Source of the DNA: Ignavibacteria bacterium
GTDB taxonomy: Bacteria; Bacteroidota; Ignavibacteria; Kapaibacteriales; Kapaibacteriaceae
Length of the DNA stretch: 64,000 nucleotides
Assembly (NCBI GenBank): GCA_013204605.1
Contig: JABMNI010000076.1
Coordinates: 18,886-82,885, forward strand
Reading direction: 5' to 3'
The translations under genes were made by a program, and so were the position numbers. A model generated the notes under the pieces. It was given only the letters and a program-made list of their open reading frames with translations, searched no databases and had not been told where the DNA came from. Of the stretch, positions 19,197-28,240 are shown piece by piece (the stretch's first letter is position 1; every line of letters begins with the position of its first letter).

Positions 19197-20447
19197 ATGC
19201 CAAATGAAGACCCAGGAATAATGTTCGACTCCGGCGACCCGTATGAGCGGCCAGCGTTTACGCTAGGAATTGAAGAAGAGTACATGGTGTTGGACCCTGT
19301 CACCTACAACCTTAAGTCGCACGTTAGCCTTGAACTGCTTTCGCAAGGACAACTTCTTCTGCACGAGCATATTAAACCCGAAATGCACGGATCGATGCTC
19401 GAAATCGGCACAAGTATTTGCAACAATACTGCCGAGGCACGATTCGAGGTGACCAAGATTAGGTCGATTGTTGCCCACTTAGCCAAGAAAAACGGCCTGC
19501 TTATTGGAGCTTCATCAACACATCCGTTTGCCAGATGGGAAGAGCAAGAAATCTATCCCGACGATAGATACCAAATACTCATCGAGGATATGCAACTTTT
19601 GGCGCGTTCGCTCCTGATTTTTGGTATGCACATTCACATTGGAATTGCAAACCGCGAAGTGCAAATCCAGTTGATGAACGAGATGCGCTATTTCATGCCC
19701 CACATTCTAGCCATTTCAACAAACTCGCCGTTCTGGGAAGGTATCGATACTGGATTGAAGAGCTATAGGTCGAAGATTTTTGAAAGATTTCCTAGAACCG
19801 CATTGCCCGATTTATTTTCAGGTTGGGGCGAGTATAGTAGTTATGTGGACTTGTTGGTGAAAACGGGCTCGATAGACAACGCAAAAAAAATCTGGTGGGA
19901 CATTAGGCCGCATCCGTTCTTTCCTACACTTGAGGTTCGTATTTGTGACCTACCTATGCGCATCGATGAGACAATAGCCATTGCTGCGCTTTGCCAGGCA
20001 GTGGCAGCCAAACTTTACTCTCTGTACGAAAAAAATCTATCGTTCCGCGATTATCGCCGGTCATTGCTTATGGAAAATAAGTGGCGTGCCGTGCGGTATG
20101 GTCTCGACGGTAAACTCATCGACTGGGGCAGACAGCGCGAAATGCCGGCTCGAGCGCTGATACAAGAATTGTTAGAATTCGTTGATGATGTTGTGGATGA
20201 CTTAGGATCGCGAAAAGACTTGGAGTACATCTACGAAATCATGGAAATGGGCTCGGGGGCTGACCGACAACTCAAGGTTTTCAAAGAAACCGGCAGCGTA
20301 CTAGAAGTAACAAAGTACATTCACAAAGAAACGAATTCGGGTTTGTTCGAAGATGTAACACCATTCCTCAAAGATGTGTCATCACCCTCCGATGCCACGC
20401 TGGCGGAAAAACTAACTTCACTTAAATCAGGTTTAGCACCGGAATAA
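19197..20447 (+). CDS. Carboxylate-amine ligase, GCS2/YbdK type
   Basis: 416 residues of the glutamate-cysteine ligase type 2 family. TLGIEEEYMVLD near the N-terminus, EIGTSICNN, HIHIGIANRE and RPHPFFPTLEVRICDLPM are the signature blocks that bind ATP-Mg and the amino-acid substrate. E. coli YbdK shows weak glutamate-cysteine ligase activity in vitro, and the natural substrate is generally unknown. It is preceded by a TATCTTAG box close to a Bacteroidota -7 element. Its stop codon lies in the first unit of a 16-bp four-copy repeat. Confidence 0.88.
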   Translation: MPNEDPGIMFDSGDPYERPAFTLGIEEEYMVLDPVTYNLKSHVSLELLSQGQLLLHEHIKPEMHGSMLEIGTSICNNTAEARFEVTKIRSIVAHLAKKNGLLIGASSTHPFARWEEQEIYPDDRYQILIEDMQLLARSLLIFGMHIHIGIANREVQIQLMNEMRYFMPHILAISTNSPFWEGIDTGLKSYRSKIFERFPRTALPDLFSGWGEYSSYVDLLVKTGSIDNAKKIWWDIRPHPFFPTLEVRICDLPMRIDETIAIAALCQAVAAKLYSLYEKNLSFRDYRRSLLMENKWRAVRYGLDGKLIDWGRQREMPARALIQELLEFVDDVVDDLGSRKDLEYIYEIMEMGSGADRQLKVFKETGSVLEVTKYIHKETNSGLFEDVTPFLKDVSSPSDATLAEKLTSLKSGLAPE

Positions 20448-20501
20448 TTTAGTACCCGAATAACTCAAACCGGATCAACACAGTTCGGGAATAACACAGA
20501 G
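20438..20501. repeat. Four-copy 16-bp degenerate tandem repeat across the YbdK-type stop codon
   Basis: Units begin ACCGGAATAATTTAGT, ACCCGAATAACTCAAA, CCGGATCAACACAGTT and CGGGAATAACACAGAG. The TAA at 20445 recurs at 20461 and 20492, which covers all three frames. Confidence 0.7.
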
Positions 20502-20511
20502 CAAAACTTTT

Positions 20512-21999
20512 ATGTTGAAAATATTTACGACTACCTTGTTTTTTATTGTGGCAACTAGTTTTGCCTTTGCTGCAGATTCGACTAAGTCCACGGTTGCGAT
20601 TTTTCAGAAGCCAGTTACCACAAAACACACAGTAACTATCGACGGTAAGAAAATTGATTACGAAGCAACGGCAGGGCACCTGACCCTTACAAAGGAAGAT
20701 GGCACGGAACGAGCAAAAGTGTTCTTCATTGCCTACACTAAAACGGGGGTCACCGATGTGTCGGCACGCCCGTTAACTTTTTCATTCAACGGCGGACCCG
20801 GTTCGTCGAGCGTATGGCTGCACCTTGGTGTGCTTGGTCCGCGGCGAGTAGCAATGAACGCAGATGGCACCACGCTTCCTCCGCCATACAAGTTGGTAGA
20901 CAACGAACAATCATGGTTGGACCTAACCGACATAGTTTTTATCGATCCCGTAAGCACCGGATTTTCACGCGCTTCAGAAGAAAAGAACGCCAAGGAATTT
21001 CACGGCTATAATCAGGACATCGAATCTGTTGGTGATTTTATTCGACGTTGGATATCCGAAAACAAACGCTGGTCCTCTCCAAAATATCTTATTGGGGAAT
21101 CGTATGGAACAACGCGAGCAAGTGGATTAAGCAATCACCTGCAAATGAAATATGGAATGTATTTGAACGGAGTAATTCTAGTAAGCGCCGTGCTAAATTT
21201 TCAAACAATTGATTTCAATGATGGCAACGATCTTCCATATTCGATCTTCTTGCCAACGTACACAGCAACTGCTTGGTATCACAAAAAACTGTCGCCGGAA
21301 ATGCTGGGTAAGCCCCTTTCAGAAGTTGTAGCCGCAGCGCGTACGTATGCCGAGTCTGACTACACAGTGGCGCTCATGAAGGGTGCCGGGCTACCTCCGG
21401 GTGAGCGACTGACGGTGGTGCAGCAGTTGGCAAAGTTTACGGGACTCACACCGGATTACATTGAGAAAACAAATTTGCGTCCAGTGATTTTCAAGTACTG
21501 CCAAGAACTACTTCGAACTGAGGGCTTTGTAATTGGGCGTTTCGATTCTAGGTATAAGGGGGCTGAGACAAACCCGTTATCAGAAAGCATGGAGCGCGAT
21601 CCGAGTCATTACCCAACCATTGCCGGATGTTTTTCAACTTGCATAAACGACTATTTATCGCGCGAGTTAAATGTAACAACCACACTTCCTTATGAGGTGC
21701 TCACGGGACGCGTGTGGCCGTGGGATTTCTCGAATGTTCAAAACGAGTATTTAAATGTTGCAACGCAACTGGGCAATGCCATGCTAACAAATCCGGATTT
21801 AAAAGTTTGGGTGTTGAATGGCTATTATGATTTAGCAACTCCATTCTACGGAACAGAGTACACATTTTCGCACATGGATATGGCATCAAATCAGCCGTAT
21901 AACGTGCAAATGACATACTACCAAGCAGGACACATGATGTACCTGCTGCACTCCGAATTAGAATCAATGAAAAAAGATGCGAAGGCCTGGTTTAAGTAG
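20512..21999 (+). CDS. Exported serine carboxypeptidase-like peptidase (family S10)
   Basis: 495 residues with a signal peptide (LKIFTTTLFFIVATSFAFA). Family S10 blocks are clear: oxyanion segment FNGGPGSSSVWLHLG, catalytic Ser197 in GESYGTTRA, Asp440 in NGYYDLATP, and His474 in YYQAGHMMYL. These enzymes remove C-terminal amino acids, usually at acidic pH; here probably periplasmic or extracellular. The frame is full length. A 16-bp three-copy repeat lies just downstream. Confidence 0.9.
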   Translation: MLKIFTTTLFFIVATSFAFAADSTKSTVAIFQKPVTTKHTVTIDGKKIDYEATAGHLTLTKEDGTERAKVFFIAYTKTGVTDVSARPLTFSFNGGPGSSSVWLHLGVLGPRRVAMNADGTTLPPPYKLVDNEQSWLDLTDIVFIDPVSTGFSRASEEKNAKEFHGYNQDIESVGDFIRRWISENKRWSSPKYLIGESYGTTRASGLSNHLQMKYGMYLNGVILVSAVLNFQTIDFNDGNDLPYSIFLPTYTATAWYHKKLSPEMLGKPLSEVVAAARTYAESDYTVALMKGAGLPPGERLTVVQQLAKFTGLTPDYIEKTNLRPVIFKYCQELLRTEGFVIGRFDSRYKGAETNPLSESMERDPSHYPTIAGCFSTCINDYLSRELNVTTTLPYEVLTGRVWPWDFSNVQNEYLNVATQLGNAMLTNPDLKVWVLNGYYDLATPFYGTEYTFSHMDMASNQPYNVQMTYYQAGHMMYLLHSELESMKKDAKAWFK

Positions 22000-22010
22000 T
22001 CAACGGTATA

Positions 22011-22062
22011 GGTTACGTGTTCATCTGATTACGTGTTCGTCAGATTACGTGTTCGTCAGATT
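22011..22062. repeat. Three-copy 16-bp tandem repeat between convergent genes
   Basis: GGTTACGTGTTCATCT is followed by two identical copies of GATTACGTGTTCGTCA and a partial fourth. It lies directly after the S10 peptidase stop and before the convergent ferredoxin gene. Confidence 0.85.
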
Positions 22063-22070
22063 GTTTGCGA

Positions 22071-23363
22071 CTACTTGTTCTCGAGTTTTAAAACTCCGCG
22101 TGGGCAAACCTCAGCGCATACGCCACAACCTACACACGATGCTCGCTTGATGTCTTCGCCGCGTTGCGCATAAGCCCGCACGTCGATTCCCATTTCGCAA
22201 TACGTGCTGCAATTGCCGCACGAAATGCATTGTCCACCGTTCGTTGTAATTCGGAACTTCGAAAAGAATCGTTGCAGCAATCCAAGGTACGCTGCCATTG
22301 GACATCCAAATCTGCACCACACTCTCGAGCCGAGAATTGGATAGAAGCCAACACCAGCAACCCCGCTGAATAACGCTCCAATGTAAAAACCGTACGCTTT
22401 TGAAAAGGTGTATGACCACTCACCTAGTACCTCGCCTTGATATGCTGAGTTAATCCACAACAGCGAGGTGGTGAGTATGACGAATACCAACACGCCATGG
22501 ACCATCCACCGTTCTACTTTCCATGCCGCCAAGCTTTTGTCTGAATTCTGTCTAAACGGGTCGCCCACCGTCTCAGCAAGGCCCCCACAACCGCACACCC
22601 ACGAGCAGTACCATCGCTTGCCGAGGTAGTAGGTAAGAAAGGGAGTGGCAACAAAGGTCATAGCCACTGACCAAAAACCCATAAACACTACCAAGTTTGA
22701 ATTCGAGGCAAGAAGTCCTTTTAATGTGCTAGGGAAAAGCACGTCGTATTTGAGTGGCCAGAAGTAATGAAAATAAAATTCCTTGCTGTTGAAAAATATT
22801 AGCATGGCTGGAATAATGAAGGCAAACAGCAGTTGAGCTGTTACCACACTAATGGTTCTATACAGTTGATACTTGCTGTTCCTATACTTCGCAATAGTTC
22901 TTATGCCCATAATTATCACGGCAGCGGTGTAAAACGTTCCGTATAAGAACCATTGATCAGCAGGTTTATTTCTCATGAGCAAACTCAATGTATCCACGCT
23001 ATGAATTACATGCGTCAATGCTGCTGGATACCAGTACAACAACACATAGAATCCGGTGAAGGCCACACCAAGAACCCATCCGGCTAGTCCACGCCGTTTG
23101 AGTTTTGAAAACATGATACCGTCGTTTTTAATGCCGGGTAATTTATCGCGTAGCTGGGCAGCGGTAACCACAAAGCCCCCTACCACCGACATTCCAATGC
23201 TTGCTAGACCGTACAAAAGCGGGATGGAATTGAAAAGTCCGGTTGCGCCAATAACCAGCACAACTATTCCGAACGTCAGCATTGCAAATCCAATTTTTTC
23301 TTGCAGCCCGATTGAAGCTTCAGGTTCAGCTTGAATTGGAATAGCTATTTGAATCAAATTCAT
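22071..23363 (-). CDS. NapH/NosR-type membrane [4Fe-4S] ferredoxin
   Basis: 430 residues. Six or more predicted membrane segments span residues about 20-330. Conserved cysteine motifs typical of the NapH/NosR/CcoG group are KRWYCSWVCGCGG and RVWCRFGCPMAA. The C-terminal soluble domain has two 4Fe-4S clusters (CISCGNCSTYCEMGI and CVGCGVCAEVCPRG). Such proteins carry electrons across the membrane to periplasmic reductases or assembly factors. The ATG overlaps the upstream FAD oxidoreductase stop as ATGA, so the pair probably forms one electron-transfer unit. The specific partner is unknown. Confidence 0.82.
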   Translation of the reverse strand: MNLIQIAIPIQAEPEASIGLQEKIGFAMLTFGIVVLVIGATGLFNSIPLLYGLASIGMSVVGGFVVTAAQLRDKLPGIKNDGIMFSKLKRRGLAGWVLGVAFTGFYVLLYWYPAALTHVIHSVDTLSLLMRNKPADQWFLYGTFYTAAVIIMGIRTIAKYRNSKYQLYRTISVVTAQLLFAFIIPAMLIFFNSKEFYFHYFWPLKYDVLFPSTLKGLLASNSNLVVFMGFWSVAMTFVATPFLTYYLGKRWYCSWVCGCGGLAETVGDPFRQNSDKSLAAWKVERWMVHGVLVFVILTTSLLWINSAYQGEVLGEWSYTFSKAYGFYIGALFSGVAGVGFYPILGSRVWCRFGCPMAAYLGLLQRFFSKFRITTNGGQCISCGNCSTYCEMGIDVRAYAQRGEDIKRASCVGCGVCAEVCPRGVLKLENK

Positions 23364-24604
23364 GCTACACTCCTGTGCAATCGGATGTTCTTTACTACTG
23401 CAGTAAATTCCTGATCGAAGTCGGCTTGATGCAGATGTTCAATTACGTGTTCAACACTTGCGCCTTCTGCAATCCACTTCAAACACACTTCGCTACGGAG
23501 TCGAATGCCCAAAGCGTTGAACCCACAAACTCGATTATATTGATGTGTGAGGCGTAAAAACTTTCGACCGTTTTCTGATTTCCAAGTAGCACTTTCAATG
23601 CCAGCGAGATCCGCTGGTACCGTTCCATAGGTCTGATATTCAATGTCGAAAAACTTCGCTGAGTTGTAAAATGGTTCACGTTCGTAAGGAGTAACTTTCC
23701 CAGTAATGTTGCCGGCTAGGTGCTTGCCTTGGTGACGGGCGGTGTACCAAAGTTGCTCAACCCTACCATCCGGGAACTGTGCACAATCGCCAATGGCGTA
23801 AATATCTTGTTCGGAAGTTTCAAAATTGTTGTTGATGGATATTCCGCGAACCACGCTTATTCCGGAGCTCGATGCGAGATCGATATTGGGTCGAACCCCG
23901 GTTGAGATTACCACCAACTGACACGGAATTATTTTACCGTCCGTGGTAACAACACCGCGCACACGGCCACTATCATCACCAACAATTTGTCGAAGCTCAG
24001 TATTGAGTTGTAATTCAACATGATGCTCACGAATGTGCGCATTAACGATGGTCGACTCATCTGGCGGCAGAACTGTATTCCAATAACTCTCTTCGCGTAC
24101 TAACATCGAAACTTCAATTCCCCGAGAGCGCAACATTTCCGCAACTTCAATTCCTATCAAGCCCCCTCCAACAATCACAGCTTGTCTACAAGACTTCGTA
24201 TTGATTTCCAGCCTATCCAAATCTTGCATGGTAGTAAAGCCTTGCACACCTTGCAAATCCTGTCCGGGCCAATTGAAGAATGCTGGTTTTGAGCCCGTTG
24301 CTAAAACCAAGACATCGTACGGCAATGGGGCGGTGTTTGCTAACACTACATGCTTTTTTCTGAGATTGATTCGTTGTGCAAAATCGTTCAATATCTCGAT
24401 ACGGTTTTTAGCCCAGAACCAATCTTCGTATGGTTTGAGATGCTCCTTTTCCATGTGACCCATATACACGTACATCAAGGCCGGACGTGAATAGAAGTGC
24501 GTTGATTCTGCCGATACAACAGTGATCTGATGATCGGTGGACTTCCTGAGTTGACGCGCAAACGTCACTCCCGCTACACCATTGCCAATTACAACAACAT
24601 TCAT
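23360..24604 (-). CDS. NAD(P)/FAD-dependent oxidoreductase (class III pyridine-nucleotide type)
   Basis: About 414 residues. The FAD-binding VVIGNGVAGVTFARQLRK is at the N-terminus, VLATGSKPAFF follows, then the second Rossmann motif VIVGGGLIGIEVAEMLRSRG for NAD(P)H, and the FAD-ribityl motif YAIGDCAQF. This is the rubredoxin/ferredoxin reductase or nitrite-reductase-flavin fold. It should feed electrons from NAD(P)H to the downstream membrane ferredoxin. The ATG at 24604 follows AGGTG; the longer frame begins with a GTG at 24613 immediately after the barrel gene. Confidence 0.85.
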   Translation of the reverse strand: MNVVVIGNGVAGVTFARQLRKSTDHQITVVSAESTHFYSRPALMYVYMGHMEKEHLKPYEDWFWAKNRIEILNDFAQRINLRKKHVVLANTAPLPYDVLVLATGSKPAFFNWPGQDLQGVQGFTTMQDLDRLEINTKSCRQAVIVGGGLIGIEVAEMLRSRGIEVSMLVREESYWNTVLPPDESTIVNAHIREHHVELQLNTELRQIVGDDSGRVRGVVTTDGKIIPCQLVVISTGVRPNIDLASSSGISVVRGISINNNFETSEQDIYAIGDCAQFPDGRVEQLWYTARHQGKHLAGNITGKVTPYEREPFYNSAKFFDIEYQTYGTVPADLAGIESATWKSENGRKFLRLTHQYNRVCGFNALGIRLRSEVCLKWIAEGASVEHVIEHLHQADFDQEFTAVVKNIRLHRSVA

Positions 24605-24613
24605 AAATGTCAC

Positions 24614-25501
24614 CTATCTCCACGTATATGAAATGCCCGCCATTAAATTGGCGCCTCCAAATATCGCTCTAGCTGAAAACGCGCTTGAAAAATCAGCATT
24701 GATGCTCAAAGCTTCCGTCACGTTATATACCGCCGTTATGTAATACGCCACATACTGAACCCCTTCGCCCAAACCGAAAAACGAGTATCTACCCAATGTG
24801 GGTGTCAACGTTGGACCAAATGATTTCAATCGGGCTATCAAACAAAGTTGCTCTAATGGTTGGTATCCAAATTCTGCTTGTACGTAATAATTATTCGTCA
24901 GCTTTCCGCCATCGTAGCGCTGTGTGAATTCGCGCACAGCAATCGATCTGAAATTGTATCCCGCTTCGAAAGTAGCATAGTAGGGGGCTGGCCAGAACGA
25001 ATGACTTACAGCGCCTCTTAGCCACGCGTTCAGTTCACCATCGCCGGTAGGCAAATTAAACAGCTCACCGGATGAATTTGCAACAAAATTGTCTGGACTT
25101 CCCAGTGGCAATTCAAGCAAGATACCAAGCGCAATTGGCCAATTGCCTTTTTGTACCCCGTACATGAATCCTATACCCATGTCTGTAATTCCGCTTGCCG
25201 AACCGGCATTTTCCATAGACGAAGTTTTGAAAAGTGGTGCATCAAGAACGATCATCGTTCGAGAGTCAACACCAAACTCTGCATAGCTGTGAATGGTTTG
25301 CGTTGATATTCCATTGACCGACATTGAACGACCATCGAAGCCGTGGTACGACGTTGTTGTTAATGAGGTGGCACCTAACTTCAAATACACCGAGCCCGAA
25401 TCTCGTGTCCATCCACCACCCGCACTCGCCTGCGAAACATTCAAAACAAACAAAAAGAATACGTAGACTACTTTGCACATGATGCGGTGTGGATTCTTCA
25501 T
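24614..25501 (-). CDS. Outer-membrane beta-barrel protein, unknown substrate
   Basis: 295 residues with a signal peptide (MCKVVYVFFLFVLNVSQASA, starting at Met8 or at Met1). Alternating strands run throughout (FEAGYNFRSIAV, YYVQAEFGYQPL, MAGISYTWR) with an aromatic C-terminal strand. This fits the transporter/MetA-pathway-type barrel group seen beside redox operons. It is the first gene of a three-gene operon with the FAD oxidoreductase and the membrane ferredoxin, only a few bases apart. The role (porin or channel) is inferred. Confidence 0.6.
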   Translation of the reverse strand: MKNPHRIMCKVVYVFFLFVLNVSQASAGGGWTRDSGSVYLKLGATSLTTTSYHGFDGRSMSVNGISTQTIHSYAEFGVDSRTMIVLDAPLFKTSSMENAGSASGITDMGIGFMYGVQKGNWPIALGILLELPLGSPDNFVANSSGELFNLPTGDGELNAWLRGAVSHSFWPAPYYATFEAGYNFRSIAVREFTQRYDGGKLTNNYYVQAEFGYQPLEQLCLIARLKSFGPTLTPTLGRYSFFGLGEGVQYVAYYITAVYNVTEALSINADFSSAFSARAIFGGANLMAGISYTWR

Positions 25502-25531
25502 AGTATCAATAACATTTTAGAGATCTACTTC

Positions 25532-25720
25532 CTACTGTGAAGTTAGGAATTCTAACTGATCCATTTTCAGCAACACAAACTCTTTTCGCGAATAATCCAG
25601 CAGCCCTTCCTCACGCAACTCGTTAAGGGTTGAGGTTACAGATTGCCTAGATACGCCAATCAAGTAACCCAGATCTTGGTGCGACAACTTAGTTGGCACT
25701 CTTATAATATTGTCCGAGCC
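25532..25720 (-). pseudogene. Detached HTH half of the Crp/Fnr-type regulator
   Basis: The frame of the upstream cNMP-binding ORF continues after its TAA (25721-25723) for 62 codons to a TAG at 25532. It reads RVPTKLSHQDLGYLIGVSRQ and then SVTSTLNELREEGLLDYSRK, a textbook Crp-type winged-helix DNA-binding domain. Without the TAA the protein would be 241 residues, the normal family length. The segment has no start of its own. Confidence 0.85.
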
Positions 25721-26257
25721 TTAACCATACAACGAGCCATGCCTCAACAATATCGCACACAATCTGCTCTTTACGGTTCTAAAGGCAATGTCGCTTAAAC
25801 GTTCACGCATTCTATATGATCTCTCACTCAATTGTTCCATAACGGCGGTCTGCAAATGAGGAGCATTGTGTAGTAGATGCTCGAAATCTGCCTGTGTAAA
25901 TATTACAATGGAGGTATCCTCGATAGCTTCTACATAATCAGGCGATTTGGCCAGTAAAGTCTTTGTAAGGTCAACAGGTGAGGTTCGTCCATAGATCTCG
26001 CCCGGTCCAATTAGTTCCACAACCACTTCACTGGCATTAGTTAAGAGTTGTACTACCTTCATGAACCCCTTTCGGATTACCAGCACGTGTGGTACTCCAT
26101 CAATGTTAGAGTTCAGCACATCTTTCCTGAGCACCATGTCAATGCGAGCGAACTCGCTTATTAAGGCTATTTCATTAGCTGGCAGACCACTAAAAAGACT
26201 GCAAGAAATGATTGTGGAATCTGTAGTGAGTGCGGGGTTCATTAGCAACGTATCCAT
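25721..26257 (-). CDS. Crp/Fnr-type regulator, truncated after the cNMP-binding domain by an in-frame TAA
   Basis: 178 residues covering the cyclic-nucleotide-binding jelly roll (VLVIRKGFMKVVQL, VVELIGPGEIYG) and the long dimer helix (LSERSYRMRERLSDIAFRTVKSRL). The frame then hits TAA (context TAT GGT TAA GGC) and resumes with a perfect HTH domain in the same frame. Either the gene is a recent pseudogene, the stop is read through, or one base is miscalled. It lies between the redox operon and a divergent cytochrome P460 gene, where Fnr-family regulators of nitrogen-oxide or redox stress are usual. No Fnr-type cysteine cluster is visible at the N-terminus. Confidence 0.85.
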   Translation of the reverse strand: MDTLLMNPALTTDSTIISCSLFSGLPANEIALISEFARIDMVLRKDVLNSNIDGVPHVLVIRKGFMKVVQLLTNASEVVVELIGPGEIYGRTSPVDLTKTLLAKSPDYVEAIEDTSIVIFTQADFEHLLHNAPHLQTAVMEQLSERSYRMRERLSDIAFRTVKSRLCAILLRHGSLYG

Positions 26258-26282
26258 TAAGATTTGGAATTTTTTACTTCAA

Positions 26283-26302
26283 TGTTGTAACAAACATAAT
26301 GC
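26283..26302. promoter_or_regulatory. Candidate operator in the crp/fnr - P460 intergenic region
   Basis: TGTTGTAACAAACATAATGC contains the inverted core TGTT-GT-AACA and the wider ATGTT-N6-AACAT dyad. The same TGTTGTAACA core with CATAATGC downstream occurs before the FMN reductase (34422-34440). Crp/Fnr proteins bind such dyads, so autoregulation is plausible; this is inference. Confidence 0.4.
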
Positions 26303-26368
26303 AACACCGACGACCAACTATTCGCATACTTACATTTTCGTTCTTTTTCACAACTGAGGAGACATTTG

Positions 26369-26881
26369 ATGACTATTCCTACAATTCGACTTTTCATAGT
26401 TGCAGTATTTTGTGGCGCTGCGCTAACTGCCTGTAGCGAAACAACCAACCCCGCGCCAGCTGAATTTATTGCAACTGACGCGAGCTTTGCCGGATATGCC
26501 GCTTGGGAGAAAACAACCCCTGAGCGTACAGGGTTGGATCCTGCGTCTTTTCTGTCTGGTGGAGCTCATGATGGTACAGATACCACCGTGATACGCAACA
26601 TGTTTGTTAATAAAAGTGGCGCCACTCGTGGTACGGGTGGGCAGTTCGACAACGGGGTGGTTTTTCTCAAAGAGACAAAGAACGCCGACGGCACTATTAA
26701 GCAAATTCTTGCAATGACTAAACGTGGAAACGACTTTAACAAAGACAATGGCAATTGGGAATGGTTTATGGTTGGCACCGATGGGATAATTATTGATCGT
26801 GGTGCAAACTTGATGGGTGGAATGTGCAACGCATGCCATTCCGGTGCTAAAACTACTGACTTTGTGTTTACGCGATCGTAA
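26369..26881 (+). CDS. Cytochrome P460-family monohaem lipoprotein
   Basis: 170 residues. The leader MTIPTIRLFIVAVFCGAALT ends in lipobox LTAC (Cys22). The body shows MFVNKSGATRGTGGQFDNG and WEWFMVG, and the haem site is CNACH (Cys153-Cys156-His157) followed by TDFVFTR, as in the P460 family. P460 cytochromes oxidise hydroxylamine or bind NO, and related proteins without that activity are common. A strong GAGGAG ribosome site precedes the ATG. It diverges from the broken Crp/Fnr gene, suggesting shared control. Confidence 0.85.
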   Translation: MTIPTIRLFIVAVFCGAALTACSETTNPAPAEFIATDASFAGYAAWEKTTPERTGLDPASFLSGGAHDGTDTTVIRNMFVNKSGATRGTGGQFDNGVVFLKETKNADGTIKQILAMTKRGNDFNKDNGNWEWFMVGTDGIIIDRGANLMGGMCNACHSGAKTTDFVFTRS

Positions 26882-26891
26882 GCTCCAAAGC

Positions 26892-27653
26892 CTATTTAGA
26901 TTCTACAATTAACTTCAAACGTAGGGCTAATTCAGAGAATTGGTCTGGCGTTTTTTGTATTGCCTCAGTTAAATCTTGTACTGTATCGATGTCTGAAAGA
27001 GTTCCAATGCAGCCGCGTTCGATATTTTCGTGCGCACCATTCTCTAACTCCTCAACATTCTCCAGCACAACATCTAAAACGTTTTCTGTGCTCCATTCCA
27101 CGCCCTCGAATAATACCAATAACTTTTCCCGCACCACACTTTTTTTGTCACGCTCATCAGAGTGTCCACCCACCAAAAGATCAGCATTGATACCAATCAA
27201 ATAGAATCCCCCATCAGTGCTGGGTCCAAACACAACGGCGTTTGACTTCAACGCATCAACAGCATCCTGTAAATGCTCAAACGTCAAATACACCGTATCA
27301 GAACCTACAATTACAACTACTGTAAAGCCCCTTTCAATCTCATCTTGAAATGCGTTTATCATGCGTTCGCCGAGACCATCGCCGCGTTGCTCCATCGCCT
27401 TGCAGTGCAACCAGTCCGCGACCAATTTAGTGGAATCAACTTGTGAGGAATCAACTTGCGAAGAATCGAATGCTGATGTACCCAATCGTGATGTATACGC
27501 TACCAAATTAGTTGGCGGTATTGCGCTTACTACACTCTCGGTGAGAAGTTTATACACAAGCAAAGCCTTTGCGTTACCAATCGTACTTGCCAGACGCGTT
27601 TTTACTAGTCCAGCTATTGGGGGCTTGCAAAAAACCACCACGCTATAGCTCAA
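26892..27653 (-). CDS. DUF2064/CofC-like glycosyltransferase, TIGR04282 type (arsenosugar-associated)
   Basis: About 253 residues with a nucleotide-diphospho-sugar transferase fold. Visible blocks are VVFCKPPIAGLVKTRLAS, QRGDGLGERMINAF, VVIVGSDTVYL, VVFGPSTDGGFYLIG and WSTENVL. This family is found with ArsS in arsenosugar-type loci. A short in-frame repeat (DSSQVDSSQVDS) interrupts the middle. A TTG at 27653 overlaps the tag stop as TTGA and lies just before the first strand, so it is the preferred start. A longer ATG frame (27731) would overlap tag by 82 nt. Confidence 0.75.
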   Translation of the reverse strand: MSYSVVVFCKPPIAGLVKTRLASTIGNAKALLVYKLLTESVVSAIPPTNLVAYTSRLGTSAFDSSQVDSSQVDSTKLVADWLHCKAMEQRGDGLGERMINAFQDEIERGFTVVVIVGSDTVYLTFEHLQDAVDALKSNAVVFGPSTDGGFYLIGINADLLVGGHSDERDKKSVVREKLLVLFEGVEWSTENVLDVVLENVEELENGAHENIERGCIGTLSDIDTVQDLTEAIQKTPDQFSELALRLKLIVESK

Positions 27654-28240
27654 CGGAGTACTTCGAGGTGTCTGAAACAAGATACTAGGTGGTCGTTCAT
27701 CATTCCGGTGGCTTGCATGTGGGCGTAGCAAACCGTGGGACCGACAAACGTGAAACCGTTTTTTTTGAGGTCCTTACTCATAGCTTCTGATTGTGGTGTT
27801 ACGGCAGGAATTTCCTTCATACTGTTCCACTTGTTTTGGATTACTCTACCGTCTGTGAATTGCCAAATGTAGGTATTGAATGAGCCATGACGCGCCTGCA
27901 ATTCCAGAAAAGCACGTGCATTCTTAACAGCGCTATTTACTTTTAATCTGTTGCGAATTATTCCAGAATCGTTCATACAACGTTCAATATCACTATCATT
28001 GAATTGCGCTATTTTCTCTGGAACGAATTGTGCAAATGCAGCTCTGAAATTCTCTCGCTTTTTCAGAATCGTAATCCAACTCAAACCTGCCTGCATAGAC
28101 TCTAGCAAAATGAATTCAAACAACTTCTGCTCGTCATGTACGGGCACTCCCCATTCTGTGTCGTGATACGCAACGTACAACGGATCTTCGCCGCACCAAC
28201 CGCACCTTTGTACTATGTTGTTTTTCTCCACACTTGTCAT
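27650..28240 (-). CDS. tag: DNA-3-methyladenine glycosylase I
   Basis: 196 residues. It opens with RCGWCGEDPLYVAYHDTEWG, which contains the zinc-binding Cys and His and the conserved catalytic-pocket residues. LFEFILLESMQAGLSWITIL, KKNGFTFVGPTVCYAHMQA and a C-terminal MMNDHLVSCFRH with the other zinc ligands follow. It removes 3-methyladenine from DNA. The ATG at 28240 overlaps the arsS stop as ATGA, so it is translated with the arsS-type gene, an unusual partner. An earlier in-frame ATG would run into arsS and is unlikely. Confidence 0.92.
   Translation of the reverse strand: MTSVEKNNIVQRCGWCGEDPLYVAYHDTEWGVPVHDEQKLFEFILLESMQAGLSWITILKKRENFRAAFAQFVPEKIAQFNDSDIERCMNDSGIIRNRLKVNSAVKNARAFLELQARHGSFNTYIWQFTDGRVIQNKWNSMKEIPAVTPQSEAMSKDLKKNGFTFVGPTVCYAHMQATGMMNDHLVSCFRHLEVLR

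Noticed and set aside
27601..27640. GGGGGCT copies preceded by T, C or G (27618, 13517, 20250 and others)
   Set aside because: They lack the leading A, so they were left out of the motif count.
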